64,000 nucleotides of DNA, from NCBI GenBank assembly GCA_031772625.1, contig CM062818.1:1677552667-1677616666 (forward strand), in the 5' to 3' direction. The position numbers were made by a program, and so were the translations under genes. Shown here one piece after another: positions 44,362-56,423 of the stretch; position 1 is the stretch's first letter; every line of letters begins with the position of its first letter. Under the pieces are notes generated by a model, which was not told the DNA's origin, searched no databases, and was given only the letters and a program-made list of their open reading frames with translations. The DNA comes from Pinus tabuliformis. Taxonomy: Eukaryota; Streptophyta; Pinopsida; Pinales; Pinaceae.

Positions 44362-45350
44362 ATGCCGATGCCTACAGGAAGATGTCATGATGAAAGACCA
44401 TCACCAAGGTAACTTTGATTTAAGAGTTCATTGTTTTTTTTTTTTTTAACTAACATCTGGATGGGTTTATGTAGGACTGCCAAAGGGAAGTCTGTGAATG
44501 ACTTCCAAAAAGACCATATTGAAGGATGTAAGATCCTTCCAGAAAATAAAAGAAGAATGACATAAAGTAAAGACCAGATGGAAAAAGTGATGAATCACTC
44601 TATGATAATATGAGGACCTGACCAACTCATGAATGAAAGTGATGGATGATCTATGCCCTATGAAGAAGTTCGCAAAATATTAAGACTCTATGACTAAAGA
44701 AACTTATGACATCGAAGAAGACATGAGTTGTTCAAGAAGTTGGTTGTTCCAGATAAGAAGCTGTTGTAGTTCCCTAGTTAAGAGGAGTCTAAAAAGAAGT
44801 TTCTTACTTAGAAAAAACTTGAAAAATTCCTAAGTAGGAAGCTTAAGTACATTCCTTTGTGATAGGAATGAGTAAATTCCTTTTTTGGAATATGTCTTCC
44901 TGGTTTGAAAAAGAGAGATAGACATGTCTTTCTGGTCTTCACCTGGGAATACAGAATGGAGGATTGTGTAATCATTTGGAATCCAATGCTCTTTGAGGAT
45001 GAGATAGGGCATCCAACAGTAATAGTAGTCATGGAGGACCAATATTCTTTGTGGGATTGGGGAGTCCAAGATAAGAATAGTCCTCATGGAACATACCCTA
45101 AGAGAGCCTTGGTGGGGTATGTTCCGATAGAGACAATGATGAGGGTGTATATAAATCATTTGTCTCACCAACATTGATCTCAGATATTGCAGAGAGATGG
45201 TGCTGTTAGTCAAGGCCTTGATATCTAACAATGCTGGTTGATATGATGCTATACAAATGAGTTACAAAGCCAAATTCTTCTTAGGAAAGGTTCTTCAGAT
45301 TGAGAAAAGTCCAAGTACCATTATGAATACCTCCCTAGTTAAGAGGGAGT
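44362..45350 (+). other. Unclassified internal end of element J
   Basis: About 1 kb of AT-rich DNA between the copia 3' LTR and the next LTR. It has a T-run at about 44436 and one plus-strand open stretch (44905-45177, 90 codons, RMEDCVIIWNPMLFEDEIGH and WDWGVQDKNSPHGTYPKRAL) which I cannot assign. The segment ends with TTAAGAGGGAG, a polypurine tract directly before TGTTGA. Confidence 0.45.
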
Positions 45351-46485
45351 GTTGAAAACTGTAACTAGGTTCGGTCTTCATAATGACATGTAATTATGAT
45401 TTTATGTAATGAGATGTAAAGAAGAAAAATAAAGTTATTATATTGACTTGCTTCATGGGTTTCATGAGCAAGGGATTTTTTTTTTGAGTCAAGACTCCCA
45501 TTGAGAGTCTTTAGGATTTATTTATCATCTAGTCATAAAATGTTAGATTCATTTTCATGTAATGAAGTCATGTTACACTTTGTAAAAGGTCAAACTTGTC
45601 TATGTTGATTATCCTCCAAGACCTTTTCATCTATCCTCTTCAAGTCAGCCTATAATGAGGAAGGAAATTTCTAGAAGAAGTCAGCCTACCTCCAACATTC
45701 ATGTCGGGCTAAAGGACATGTGGTGAGGTGTATATATACACACAATCATCCTTCATTATGAGAAATAAAATCGACTTGATTTCGAAAAGAAGAAGTGAAA
45801 CATAAGTACAAAGAAAGGGTGAAACAAGAAGTGAAAATAAGGGGTCAAGAAGTAGTCTGAAGAAAAGGTTTCTTCTGGGCAAGCAAAGGAGGATTCTTCT
45901 AGGTCAGTGAAGGAGAGACTCTTCTGGGTCAGTGAAGGAGAGATTCTTCTGGGTCAGTGAAGTAGGGTTTCATATGGGATAACGAAGAGAGATCTATTAT
46001 GGGGCAACAAAGGAATAATCTTCTAGGTGACCGAAGTAGAGATCTAGATACCTAGTTTCTCTAGAGGAGACCAATGAAATCCTAGAAACCGAGTTTCTCT
46101 AGTAGGAACAAAGGTGAGAAGTTCGAGATCAAGAAGAAAGGCGAGGAAGGAAAGAGGTAGAGCATCAAGGTTAGTGAAAAGGTTCTTAGGAGGACACTAG
46201 AGTCAAGGTTCCATGTCATGGTGGTGGTACTTATCAATTGAAGATATAAAAGAAGAATTTTGATCGGGTTTTCATCTCAAGAGGTGAGAGGCTTTTTCCC
46301 TAGCTGAGAAGCCTACATAATGTCTCACTTGTATTATATTGTGCATATTGATAATTGTCTTGATGAGTAGAACACATTAATAAGCTAACAAAGGAAATAA
46401 TATAAGTCAATGAAGTAAAAGTATATAAAAAACAATTATCAAGCAGAGAAATAATTAAACTATGAATGCCCTAAATTTCTCAACA
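45351..46485 (+). repeat. 3' LTR of element J
   Basis: About 1,135 bp, beginning TGTTGAAAACTG after a polypurine tract and ending TTTCTCAACA, so TGTTGA and TCAACA are inverted. It contains TATATATACA at about 45732, AATAAA at 45427 and a 25-bp tandem array. Right of it, Ty3 pol coding sequence of element E begins at once. Its partner LTR is not in the window. Confidence 0.6.
45888..45966 (+). repeat. 25-bp tandem array in LTR of J
   Basis: About three copies of a 25-bp unit of the form GAYTCTTCTGGGTCAGTGAAG, with degenerate units on both sides to about 46040. Confidence 0.8.
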
Positions 46486-48876
46486 CATGGAAAGAATAAG
46501 GTTGTGGCCACAACTTCTAGACAGGGCTCCTCCGCACAACAAAAACAGATGAACAAGGTCATGGAGGAGTACAGGGATATTTTTGCCTCACCTACATGGG
46601 TACCTCTGCACTATCAGGTCAAGCACTCCATCGATATGACCCTGGGTGTGCCACTACGCAATGGACCAATCTATCGACACTCTATTATGGAGAACGATGA
46701 GATCAAGAGGCAAATTGGAGTTGTTACATAAAGGGAACATCAGGCCAAGATCATCATCTTGTGGGAGCCCGATTGTGTTTGTACAAAAGAAGGACAAGAC
46801 CTGGAGACTCTGCATTGACTATCGGGCACTGAACAAGGTCACTATCTGGAATAGGTGCCTATCAACAAGACCTTCTGGACTAGATCAAGGGGGTGAAATA
46901 TTTCAACTGACTTGAATTTCGGTTATCACTAGGTGCTTATCGAACACTCTGATGTGTGGAAGACTGCCTTAAAATCTAAGGAGGTCATTTTTTGAATGGC
47001 TGGTCATGCCTTTCAGGTTGACGAATGCCCCCACAAACTTCATGAGATTGATATACGACATCTTGTGACCATTCACCAATGCCTTCATGGTGGTGTATTT
47101 AGATGAAATCTTGATCTTCAACTAAATTTAAGAAGAGAACCTCCACCATATTCGATAGATCCTTCAAACCCCGCGACAACACAAACTGTGTTCCAATTTA
47201 AAGAAATGCAATTTTGGCATGAACCAAGTTCAATATTTGGGGTACATCATTGATGAGCAGGGTGTGCATATGGACCCAACCAAGATACAAGTCATTTGGG
47301 ATTGGCTAGCCCCAACCACTCTAACAGAGCTTCGCAGATTTCTGGGTCTTGCCAATTTCTATTGTAGGTTCATGATGGGATTCTCTCATCACTTGGCCTT
47401 TAAGTCAAGTCACCAAGGGAAAAGTGAAAGAAAAGTTTTTTTGGTTCGAAAAAAATGAAAGGCATTTTCCGAGTTGAAGCATTGCCTCTACTCTACACCA
47501 TTGCTCACATTACTAGACCTGCAACAACCATTTGAGATTGAGATAAACGCCTTCAACTATGTTATTGGTGCAGTTCTTACTTAGTAAGGGCATCCAGTGG
47601 CTTACCACAGTGAGACACTTTCATACAAAGTCCAAAAGTATCCTCCTTATGACAAAGAAATGTATTCCATTGTGAAGGCTTGCCATAAATGGAAGAATTA
47701 CATTATCGGGAAGGAAACGATCATCTAGAAAAACCACCGACCTTTGCAATTCATATATACACAAGGGAAGTTGCAAAATGATCGCCATCCTAAATGGTCG
47801 ACATATTTGCAATAGTTCCACTTGAACATTAAGTACAAGAAGGGCAACACAAATAATGTTACAGACTACCTCAAGCGACCACTAGACATGGTGTTGATCA
47901 CTGTGCTCAAATCCCGTGGGCACGAGACTTCGGGTGGCCACATATTTACAAGAGCGATCCAAAATTCAACAACACATAGCAGACACTCCTTGAAGGGAAG
48001 CATATTCCAAAATTTCACCTCCATGATGCACTTTTATTCGACCTGGGACACATATGTGTTCCTTCAAGTGAGTGTGCCAAGATGATTTGGGAGGCACACT
48101 ACAGTGGGGTCGATGGACATTTCAGAGTAGAGAAAACAATGGTGGTACTACAGAAGTATTTTTATTGGCCAAAACTTCATCAGGAAGTTGGGAAGTACAT
48201 TATATCCTACACTATCTGCGCCATTTACAAACTAACCATCAAAAAATAATGCCTATATACTCCTCTACCTACTCCTAGTCGACCTTGGGAATCCATCTCC
48301 ATGGATTACATGTCGGGCCTTCCTTATACTAAGCATGACAATGACCTTTCTTTCGTGGTTGTCGAAAAATTCTCTAATATGGCCATTGTGGTGGCCTGCA
48401 AGAAGAGTATCACAATAGAGGCCATTGTTAATCTCTTCTTTGAGTGAGTGTGGGTACACTTTGGGAACCCACAGTCGATTGTTTCAGATCGGGACAAAAA
48501 ATTCTTAAGTTCATTTTGGTCAAGTATCTGGTCGATGCTGGATACAAAAATTACTAAGTCCACGAATTTCCATCCCCAAACTGATGACCAAACAGAGGTT
48601 GTCAACAGGATGATCGTATACATTCTGTGCATGTACAACTTGAAGCATGCACGGATATGGGATGAAAGTTTTCACTATGTCCAACACAACTACAACAAAG
48701 CTCTTCACAACTCATCGTGCCACAACCCCTTTCAGGTAGGGCTGGGATTTCAACCATTATCTCCCATTGATGTGGCCATACCATTTGTAGCTACCTAGGA
48801 AGATTCAACTTACGTCCAGTTTGAAGCTGACATGGCTAACAACTTCATTGAGTGTATTCAACGCATTTTCCAACAG
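46486..48876 (+). pseudogene. Ty3 element E: RT, RNase H, integrase
   Basis: The plus strand begins in the protease-RT linker (EEYRDIFASPTWVPLHYQVK). RT shows [57 protein letters not shown] and VVYLDEILIF at about 47093, where the catalytic YLDD is YLDE, then VQYLGYIIDEQGVHMDPTKI. RNase H and tether follow (KYPPYDKEMYSIVKACHKWK). The integrase shows PWESISMDYMSGLPYTKHDN, then HFGNPQSIVSDRDKKFLSSF and FHPQTDDQTEVVNRMI. It ends at ECIQRIFQQ where D is inserted and resumes at 62439. Gag and protease are missing on the left. Confidence 0.85.
48872..48876 (+). repeat. Target-site duplication of element D (left)
   Basis: AACAG at 48872-48876 pairs with AATAG at 62434-62438, one C-to-T change at a CAG. 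Removing D joins RIFQQ to VHGIFGRANAKYKQRHDQH in the E integrase. Confidence 0.85.
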
Positions 48877-50335
48877 TGATCTGTATGTGTAAACTTGAAG
48901 ATTTTTAACAATTTGCAAGTTAAATTTATATGTGTTTTGGGTAGAGGATCAATTTATCAAACACATAAACAAGTAAATTTTAAGCATAATTTACAGCCAA
49001 AAAAAGACAAAATAAGCATATCTGAAACACATAACACAAAGCATGATAAAGGAGTTCACCCCTCTCCTGACCTACATCTCCTAGTCTAGCTTTCAATGCA
49101 GGGCCTCTTTCATTAAAATGATCAAAAGTGTGTTTACATGCTTTTAAATAGCTCAAACAGAAAAAATGATGTCTCCAATGGATCCATCATTGTCAAAAAC
49201 CCCCATTTTGGTTCTTTTTGCATCTCTTTTGGCCAAATAATGAGTAATTATGATTGTTTTTAGTTTTTGCTCCATTCTACAGCTAATCATCCTTAAATTC
49301 AGCATGAACCTAGCTTGAGCGGCCCAAATCTGGAACTGGCACACAATTTTGATCTACACTCCCGCTCAACAGGAAAAATTATAGGATAGTTAGTCTGCCA
49401 ATTAAAAACCCCAGTTATGAAAATCTTCATCATGTGGCATGCATATGACCGGGTTTAGGGCCAAGATTCTAGGGCCTATGTGCCAACAATATTAAGCCCT
49501 CTGCTTGGTGCGTACTCTTGGTCGTATGTCCACCTTGTGACCTAGGGCTAGTCCCCCTCCACACCCGCACTCTTGGTTTTATGGTAGCCATATGGCCTTG
49601 CGACTGGCCCCCATCCAACATTCCCACCCATGGTTCCTTATTGGCTCCCGGTCATGGTTTCATGGTTGTAAATCATTTGGGTGGTGGCCTTGGGGCCAAG
49701 GATAAGCCCTGGACCTTGGTCCCACCCCTGAATTCTTGTGGGTGCGATGACCAGGGTTGGGGCTTAGCCCAACCCCCAACTGCCAATGTTTAATACATTA
49801 CATTTTAAATATAACCCGAAAACTTAACCTGCTAAGAAACATGCACATGACGTGTTGGTGTGGGCCTATGGTGTTTGTTGCCAGGTCGAGGGTTCGATCC
49901 TTTAGAGGTTAGTTTGGACCTAAACAAAATTTTTCATGGCTAATAGGAGACCACGTGGCATTAAGGGATTATCCCACATGGCTCCTCCTAATTGATCCAC
50001 CCAATCAACACTTGAACCAATAAAAATCCACCAAATCAAACAAATAAAAACATACCACTTGTCCTCATACCATTGGATGATGGGAGGCACAATCACCCCA
50101 CCCAATCATTGCCCAGTCAGTGTACGGATTACTAACTGGGCATCCTTGCAAACTCATTTCTAAAATTTTAGTTGCTTAGCAAATTGATCAAAACACGATA
50201 TCAGGAGCATACGATATCAGTTTTGAGTGAAACGAGTTGCATTGGATTCATATCGCTGAGATGTAACTAAATGTACATGTTTTGAGCATTTTTGATTCCT
50301 TTTAATTTTGAGCACTAAACTGATCCATTGGATCA
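48877..50335 (-). repeat. 3' LTR of element D
   Basis: 1,459 bp, TGATCTGTATGTG to CCATTGGATCA, about 91 percent identical by eye to the right LTR over its first 120 bp. It contains a tRNA-like pol III promoter at 49848-49900. An open stretch at 49518-49793 is Pro/Gly-rich and not supported as a gene. A CACCTCCCCATTAGAAG (minus-strand polypurine tract) follows at 50336. Confidence 0.85.
49848..49900 (+). ncRNA. tRNA-like (SINE-type) A/B boxes in LTR of D
   Basis: A perfect B box GGTTCGATCC at 49891-49900 lies 43 bp after an A-box-like TGACGTGTTGGTG at 49848. The right LTR copy has TGGCAGGTTGG at 61951 and GGTTCGATCC at 61994-62003, also 43 bp apart, the spacing of a tRNA gene. No cloverleaf is evident, so this looks like the 5' part of a tRNA-derived SINE carried in the LTR. 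Transcription is not shown. Confidence 0.45.
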
Positions 50336-51868
50336 CACCTCCCCATTAGAAGCTTTTGGACCTCCAAAAGACTACTTTTAGTCAAAAAATAGATGAGGGT
50401 ACAATTTCCTCACTCTTCTCTTATCAATCCACTTGGATTTTCTTGGATTTGTGCCTTTGAGACCAACACAAAGGTACTCCACATTCCCTCATTTTGAAGT
50501 TCTTGTCCTCTGTCAAGGATGGTATCCTATTGCAGTTCTTCAATAAATTCTGGCAAGAAATATTCTATTGAAGGAATCTGAACTTTCTCTCCTTGATCAT
50601 CAATCAAAGGAGGCTCATATAGTCTCAAATTCTCAACATTAACAACTACATACATTTTCATACAAGGAGGCAAATCTAGATGGAAGACATTGCTACCAAT
50701 CTTTTCTAGAATCTTAAAAGGTCCAGACCTTATTTTAGATTTTTACATTCTCCTTTAAGCGTCTCTTTGCCAATGTAAATCCAAATTTCATCTCCAGCTT
50801 GGAAACTGTGGTAAACATGATGCTTTTCATGCATTGTCTTGTACTTGGCTTGGCTCTTTTCCAACTATTCTTGAACCATTTGATGCACCAATTTAACTTG
50901 CTCAATGAGCCACTTGGCCTTATCAATGAAACTATGACCATGAATAGAAACATCCTTTCCAAAGATAAAATATAAAGGATATTTTGGTAAGTAACCAAAG
51001 CATCCCTCAAATGGAGATGTTTGAGTCGATGAATGCTTTGCCTGGTTATAAGCATGCTGAATATAGTGTAAGTGTTCATCCTAAAGCTTGGGATCTTTGC
51101 TACAATAACCACAAAGAAGATTTACTACCATTATGTTCACCACTTCTGTCTAATAACCGATTTATGGACGGAATGTTGCGCTCTTTTTCAACTTGGTGTC
51201 CATGAGTGCCCATAAGCTTGACCAAAAGTTCTTGACAAATCGATAATCTCGATTAGAAATAATGGATTTGGGCAACCCAAAATGTACCCATACATGTTGG
51301 AAGAACATTTGTGTAGTCTGTTCAGCTGTAACCTGCTTCTTACAAGGCATCAAAATACACATTGCTTAAACGATCCACCACAACATAAAGATAATCATGA
51401 TTTATTTTAGACCCAGGATATCCTCCTACAAAGTCCATAGAAGCACTTTCCCAAGGATAGGAAGGAACTGGAAGTGGAGTATACAATCCTAACTTTATGT
51501 TGCTAGGATTACTTGTAGCACATAAAGAACATCCTCTTACATATCGTGATACACTTTCATTTATTCTAGGCCAATAACAATACCTTTGTAATTGTGCCAC
51601 CATCTTGCCTACACTGAACTGGCCAACAATAAGAGAAGTATGCTCTTCCCTTATGATGTTGACTCTTTCACCCTATCGAATGCATAACTTTCCAAGGTGA
51701 TACAAAATTTTATCATGCACATGGTAATCCAATTCCTCTACTTGGTTTCCTTGACACAAAGTTGTATATACATCTTTAAAGTCTTCATCTAAAACATACT
51801 GTTCAACATAACGCTCATGCATGATAAAATTATGCTTTATAATAACTAAAACACTACAAATTGGTATA
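50336..51868 (-). pseudogene. Integrase and tail of element D
   Basis: The minus strand shows QRYCYWPRINESVSRYVRGC, SLCATSNPSNIKLGLYTPLP, YPWESASMDFVGGYPGSKIN (first Asp), HVWVHFGLPKSIISNRDYRF (second Asp position reads Asn) and KLKKSATF. After breaks it continues as LHLEDWKP-like SH3 sequence, LRLYEPPLIDDQGEKVQIPS and a chromodomain-like tail near 50400-50550. The upper end (VLVIIKHNFIMHERYVEQYV) is the RNase H-integrase tether. Confidence 0.75.
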
Positions 51869-51873
51869 GAAAG
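51869..51873 (+). repeat. Target-site duplication of F (left)
   Basis: GAAAG is repeated exactly at 57858-57862, flanking TGTTAGTG...CGCTAACA. Removing F restores the minus-strand frame of D across VVDMLS. Confidence 0.85.
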
Positions 51874-52605
51874 TGTTAGTGTCGGTCTTGAGCCCTCCAT
51901 CAGTGATCAATAACTCTTTGCATATGCATTTATAGGTGTCTCATCAGTGTCAATTTTGCATCCCGCTAGGCATGCCATAACACTGAATGGAGGAGCTGGT
52001 CTTTGTTCCCTTCTTGGCTTTGCTGGATCAGGTCATACAACAATGTAATTGAGTCAGGCTTGTTCTTGTTTTTGTCTTGAGGTCCCATGGTCTTAGGTCT
52101 AGGGTTTTGAGTCAAATCATTTCAAGGTCATGAGTCATGGTCAGTAGGTGCCCAGCAAGCCGGAAGGAGTCTTGTACATACATTTCATTATCATTTTCTT
52201 CAGCTATGGCTCATTTTATGCCTTGGGTTTAAAAACCCTGTTTTTAAGTCCAAGGCCATGTGGAAATTTGAAAAAATAAAGAAATTCTCAAAAATTTGTA
52301 AAAGTGCCGGAAATAACCCTGGTTCCTTCACTACAGTCCCTCAGGCGGTCAACCTGCAAAAAGAAAGGAGTCAAACGCATCAAAAGGCTCATTTCAGGAC
52401 AAAATGACTCCAAAACAGTGTTAAAAAAGAATGTCCAAGTGGAAACATTATAAAGTGGGTTTTTGAGTTAAATTTTTTCAAATGTAAGCATATAAAGGTA
52501 AATTCCCTCTTTGAAGACCCTCATTGTGCATTTGAAGGCAAGAAAACGCAAGAGAAAGAGGTGAGAAGGCAAATTGGCAATTTGCAGCAAATTCTGGGCT
52601 TTCTG

Positions 52606-52745
52606 AGGGTGCACGACCAAACCACAGGTGCGCGTGACCACCTGGGTGGGCGCGACCAAACGGAGGCCAACGCACAGTGTTAAATAACACGGGCGCGACC
52701 AAACGGAGGAGCGCGACCATTCTCTGAGCGTGCGCGACCAAAAAC
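52606..52745. repeat. GCGCGACCA motif cluster in F
   Basis: GCGCGACCA or near variants occur about six times in 140 bp, with two copies extended to GGGCGCGACCAAACGGAGG. A further GGGGCGCGACCAGAAC is at about 56846, 4 kb away in the same insertion. Confidence 0.7.
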
Positions 52746-53029
52746 TCTGTCTGCTGTAAAACTCACCCAAACTTCAATTTTCTTTCAAATTTGCTTAGAT
52801 TTCTTCAAGGTATGCTTCCCTTATGATGTTTATAATCATGCCATGGATGAATAAGGAGGGTTATGGTAATTTTATCATGCAAGAAATTAATGAAAAATAG
52901 GTTAAGTGACTTGATGTCTTTGCAAGCTTATGTTAGGTTGTATTGTTTGTTTTTCAAGGTAATTTTTCCTTTATTCCCTTCCATTAGTTTCCCATTATAA
53001 ATTCACATGTGTTAGAGTGTCATTTTCAT

Positions 53030-54480
53030 TGATCTCATTTGCAAATTAATGCTAGACCCCATCCCAATTTCCTAAAAACCCTAACCCCTCCTAAACCCTA
53101 TTTCAAATCCTAATTTCTCCCATGCATCCTACTCAAACCCTAACACTTTGTCACACAGCAAAATGAAAAAGAAACATTGTGAAAAGAAAAAGGAATATGA
53201 TGGCAAATGCATGCATATGAATATCACAAAAAACAAAGTAATATCACTATGCATAGCCTAGACAAGACAAGAGCAAAAGAGACATATTGCTGTGTAAAAA
53301 TCAGAGGCAAGGTAACTAGGTGGCTGTCATGACAAAGTTAACAATATACATCTGTACATGTTGTCAAAATGAACATTTTGCTGTGGTAAGGTTTGCATAA
53401 GAACATGGTATATTTCCCTAACCTCAAACTCTATTTTCCTACCCTTCCCTTCATTAAAACCCTAATTCAATTGCTTATCCTTTCCCTAAAAATCCCAGTG
53501 CAATTGAAATCCCTCTTCCCTTTTGTCAACATGTAAATGAAGCTTTATTTCCCCTATGACAAAAAGCATTCATGAAGCTGCAAGTATTGTTTAAAGACCT
53601 GCTGTTATAGAGTATGGTTGGCAAAGGATTGTTAATGTATTTCCTAGTCCCAAAATCTAATTTCCTTTCTCCATCTATCTCCCTAAATCCCTTTCATGCC
53701 ATTCATCTCTTTTCCCTTTCAAATTAAACCATACAAACCCTACCCCTAAATCCTATAAAACCCTAGTCCCTTCTAACCATACAAACCCTACCTTTTCCCC
53801 ATGTTATATGATTAAAACCCTACCCTCTCTACACAGCAAATTTGCATACGTTAATACACAGCAAAGTAAAAAAGAAAACATTGTAAAAAACAAAAAGAAA
53901 AGTGATGACAAGGCATGCACACAAGAAATTGTAAAAACAGTGAAAATGCCATTTGCATAGCCTTATTAAAAAATAAAGTGTCATCTTGCTATGTATATGT
54001 CAAAGATTCAAAGCTGTGTTAAAGTCATCACAAAATTCATCAAAAATACAGCTGCATAATTGTCAAAGGAAACAGTTTTGCTGTGTTAGGGTTTCTCATT
54101 AGCATGGTATCATCTCTCTATCCATAAAACTCTGTTTTTCCCTATCTATTCCCCATATGAAAACCTAATTCAAATTGCATTTCCCTTCATGCAAAACTCC
54201 CTATGCAATTGAATTTCCATCCCCAATGTCAAAACATATAGTGAAATCTTAATTCCCAATGACAAATGCAAAAATGGAACTGCCAGCACCATGGAAAGAC
54301 TGCTGTTATGAAAATTGTTTGGTAGATTTTGGTGATGGGTTTTATTGTCTCCTTAAACCTATTTCTCTATATCCCCTCATCTCCCTAACTCACAAGACAT
54401 CATACTCTATTTCCTTTGCAAACCTATCACAGTAACCCTTCCCTCCCTTGGTGATCAAACATACAAAATCACTGTTTCCC
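53030..54480. repeat. About 700-bp diverged tandem repeat in F
   Basis: Two successive blocks share an ordered series of landmarks about 700 bp apart: ACACAGCAAARTRAAAAAG (53154, 53858), CTGCTGTTAT (53599, 54300) and repeated AAACCCTA/CCCTAATTC stretches. A third partial unit may follow to about 54800. No gene is seen from 51874 to 54881. Confidence 0.6.
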
Positions 54481-54881
54481 AAAAGCATTAAATGGCCATT
54501 GCAAAAGTTATGAAAAAACAGAGTATGCTCTTATTTAAGGAGAGCAGCCTGTTAAAGGTTTATAACTGATGCTGCCCTATTCCCCTATGCTCATGACATC
54601 CTTCCCTCCATCATGGAGATTTTCATTGTCCTTTCCCTTGGTGTTCAAAACACAAGTTTTCCCTAATAAAATTTTAATTTGCAAATGGTGAGAGATGGAA
54701 TGACATGTTTAGCATTATGTGATGTTTTCCTTCAAAATTCCCTGCTTATATATATTTTTCCCTTTCCTATATGTAAATTCCCTCCCCTAACATATTTCTC
54801 ATGATGTTTCCCCTTGAAAACAGCATACTTCACAGCATTTTGCAGGCAGGGCAGCGGTCAATTTGACTTGTTTTTTCCACC

Positions 54882-56423
54882 TTGCTCAATAACACCATGT
54901 CAACCACTGAGACTAATGAGCAAGGTGATGACCGATCATCATCTTCTGAGATTCATACACAGCAGAGGCCTCGTAGGGGAGGCAAGGGTGGTCACCACAA
55001 GAGGGAGGAGCCTATATCATTGACAGAGTTGCAGGCTTGCCCGTTGGCACTATCTTGCTTTCAGCATATGGCTTGTTTTCAGTTTTGTGAGAGGCTGTCA
55101 CACATCCAGCATCACAGGGACTTGGCCCGGTTGTTTGTCCTCCATCTCCATGACAGGCAGGTCACCCTTGCAGGGGTGAATTTTGTATTTTCTCCAGAGG
55201 CTATCACAGATGCTACCGGGATACCCAATGTGGGTGAGGTATGGCCAAAGCGCAAGTGGGTGGACCTGGTATACTATGAGCCATATGTTAGGCCTGCCTA
55301 TGTGCATCACTTGTCAAGGAACTTTCCTATCAAGTTCCTCTGAGCAGAGTATATAGACACCATGAGACTCATTATGCACTACTTCACATGCGAGGGGAGA
55401 TTCTCACGAGTATTTTCTTGTCATATCCGCATGATGATGCACTTCACCAGAGTGAGGATGATGAACATCTCGGCATACTTATTTCACGACATTCAGAGGA
55501 TGGCCACTACCTTTCGGAGACAGACCCCAGTACAGCAGCTCCGGAGCCTATGCCATCATGGTCTTATTCAGCTAGTAGTTTCCCATCAGCTGAGCCAGCA
55601 GGGCATCCCTTGGGCGGATTTCATCTCCCGAGATGTTTTCACACAGCCACATTCAGGGCCGGAGGCAGTTCATGAGGAGGGAGGGCCATCACATCAGCCT
55701 GAGACCAGCATCCCGAGACACATGGCTTCTTCTCCTCGGGTCACATATCAGAGAGGTCACAGGACCTTATTTGCAGCAGCCCGACGAGTACTTTCTCTAC
55801 AGCCAGTGGAAGGGGTCTCGTCTTCATCATCAGAGTAGCGAGTGTTATCTCCACACCAGGTGGAAGGGGCCTCGCTTTCTTCATCGGCACAGGCAGTACG
55901 AGAGGGCAAGCAGCCCATGGTTGAGGATGAGGCAGTTGGCGAGGCACATGATGATTTCACTGGTCGTGATGCTCATTCTCCTTCCTTTTCAGATTTCTAT
56001 GAGCTCAAGGAAGAGAACCTTGTGTTGCAGCGGAAGCTTGAGATGGCTCAGTGGACTATCACTTATTTAGAGCAGCGGACCAAACAGCTAGAGACAGAGA
56101 AAGAGTTGGAAGAGCTATGGAAGATTCGAACCGACCGAGACATCAACCGCAGGAGGCCTGGGGACCCACTGCCCAAGGATAGAGAGTTATTGCTCATCCG
56201 AGCAAATTGGCGCTTGGAGGGACTGCTAGACAAGGCAAACCGTGACAAAGAGCTGCTCCGGAACATGAAGACACACTACTGGGCAAGATTACATGTTTGC
56301 AAGGCGAGAATGAAAATTCTCCAAAGAAAGCTATCGGAGGCCCGGAAGAGGAGGAAAAGGACAAATCCGCTCCGTATCTTGGCTGAGGCCTCCCTCACTC
56401 ATCATGGTACTGATCAGCCTTGA
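54882..56423 (+). pseudogene. LTR-type accessory ORF of F
   Basis: One frame of 514 codons runs from ATG (MSTTETNEQGDD starts at 54897) to TGA, with in-frame stops only at about 55341 (TGA) and 55836 (TAG). The first half looks globular: VTLAGVNFVFSPEAITDATG, then EYIDTMRLIMHYFTCEGRFS, CHIRMMMHFTRVRMMNISAY and HQLSQQGIPWADFISRDVFT. A Ser-rich linker follows. The last 150 residues are a charged coiled coil (ENLVLQRKLEMAQWTITYLE; RTKQLETEKELEEL; KARMKILQRKLSEARKRRKR). This is the same plan as L1-L2 of element A, but the sequences are not obviously alignable by eye. Function is unknown. Confidence 0.7.

Noticed and set aside
45888-46040. CRISPR-like array
   Set aside because: Units are contiguous 25-bp tandem repeats without spacers, in a plant LTR.
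49518-49793. Gly/Pro-rich open stretch in the LTR of D
   Set aside because: The right LTR copy (61612-62092) breaks into other frames, so coding is not conserved.
49848-49900. A true tRNA gene
   Set aside because: Only A and B boxes are visible; acceptor and anticodon stems do not pair convincingly by eye.
54897-56423. The F ORF as a gag gene
   Set aside because: No capsid or zinc-knuckle motif was found, and no protease or RT follows; the fold is unassigned.
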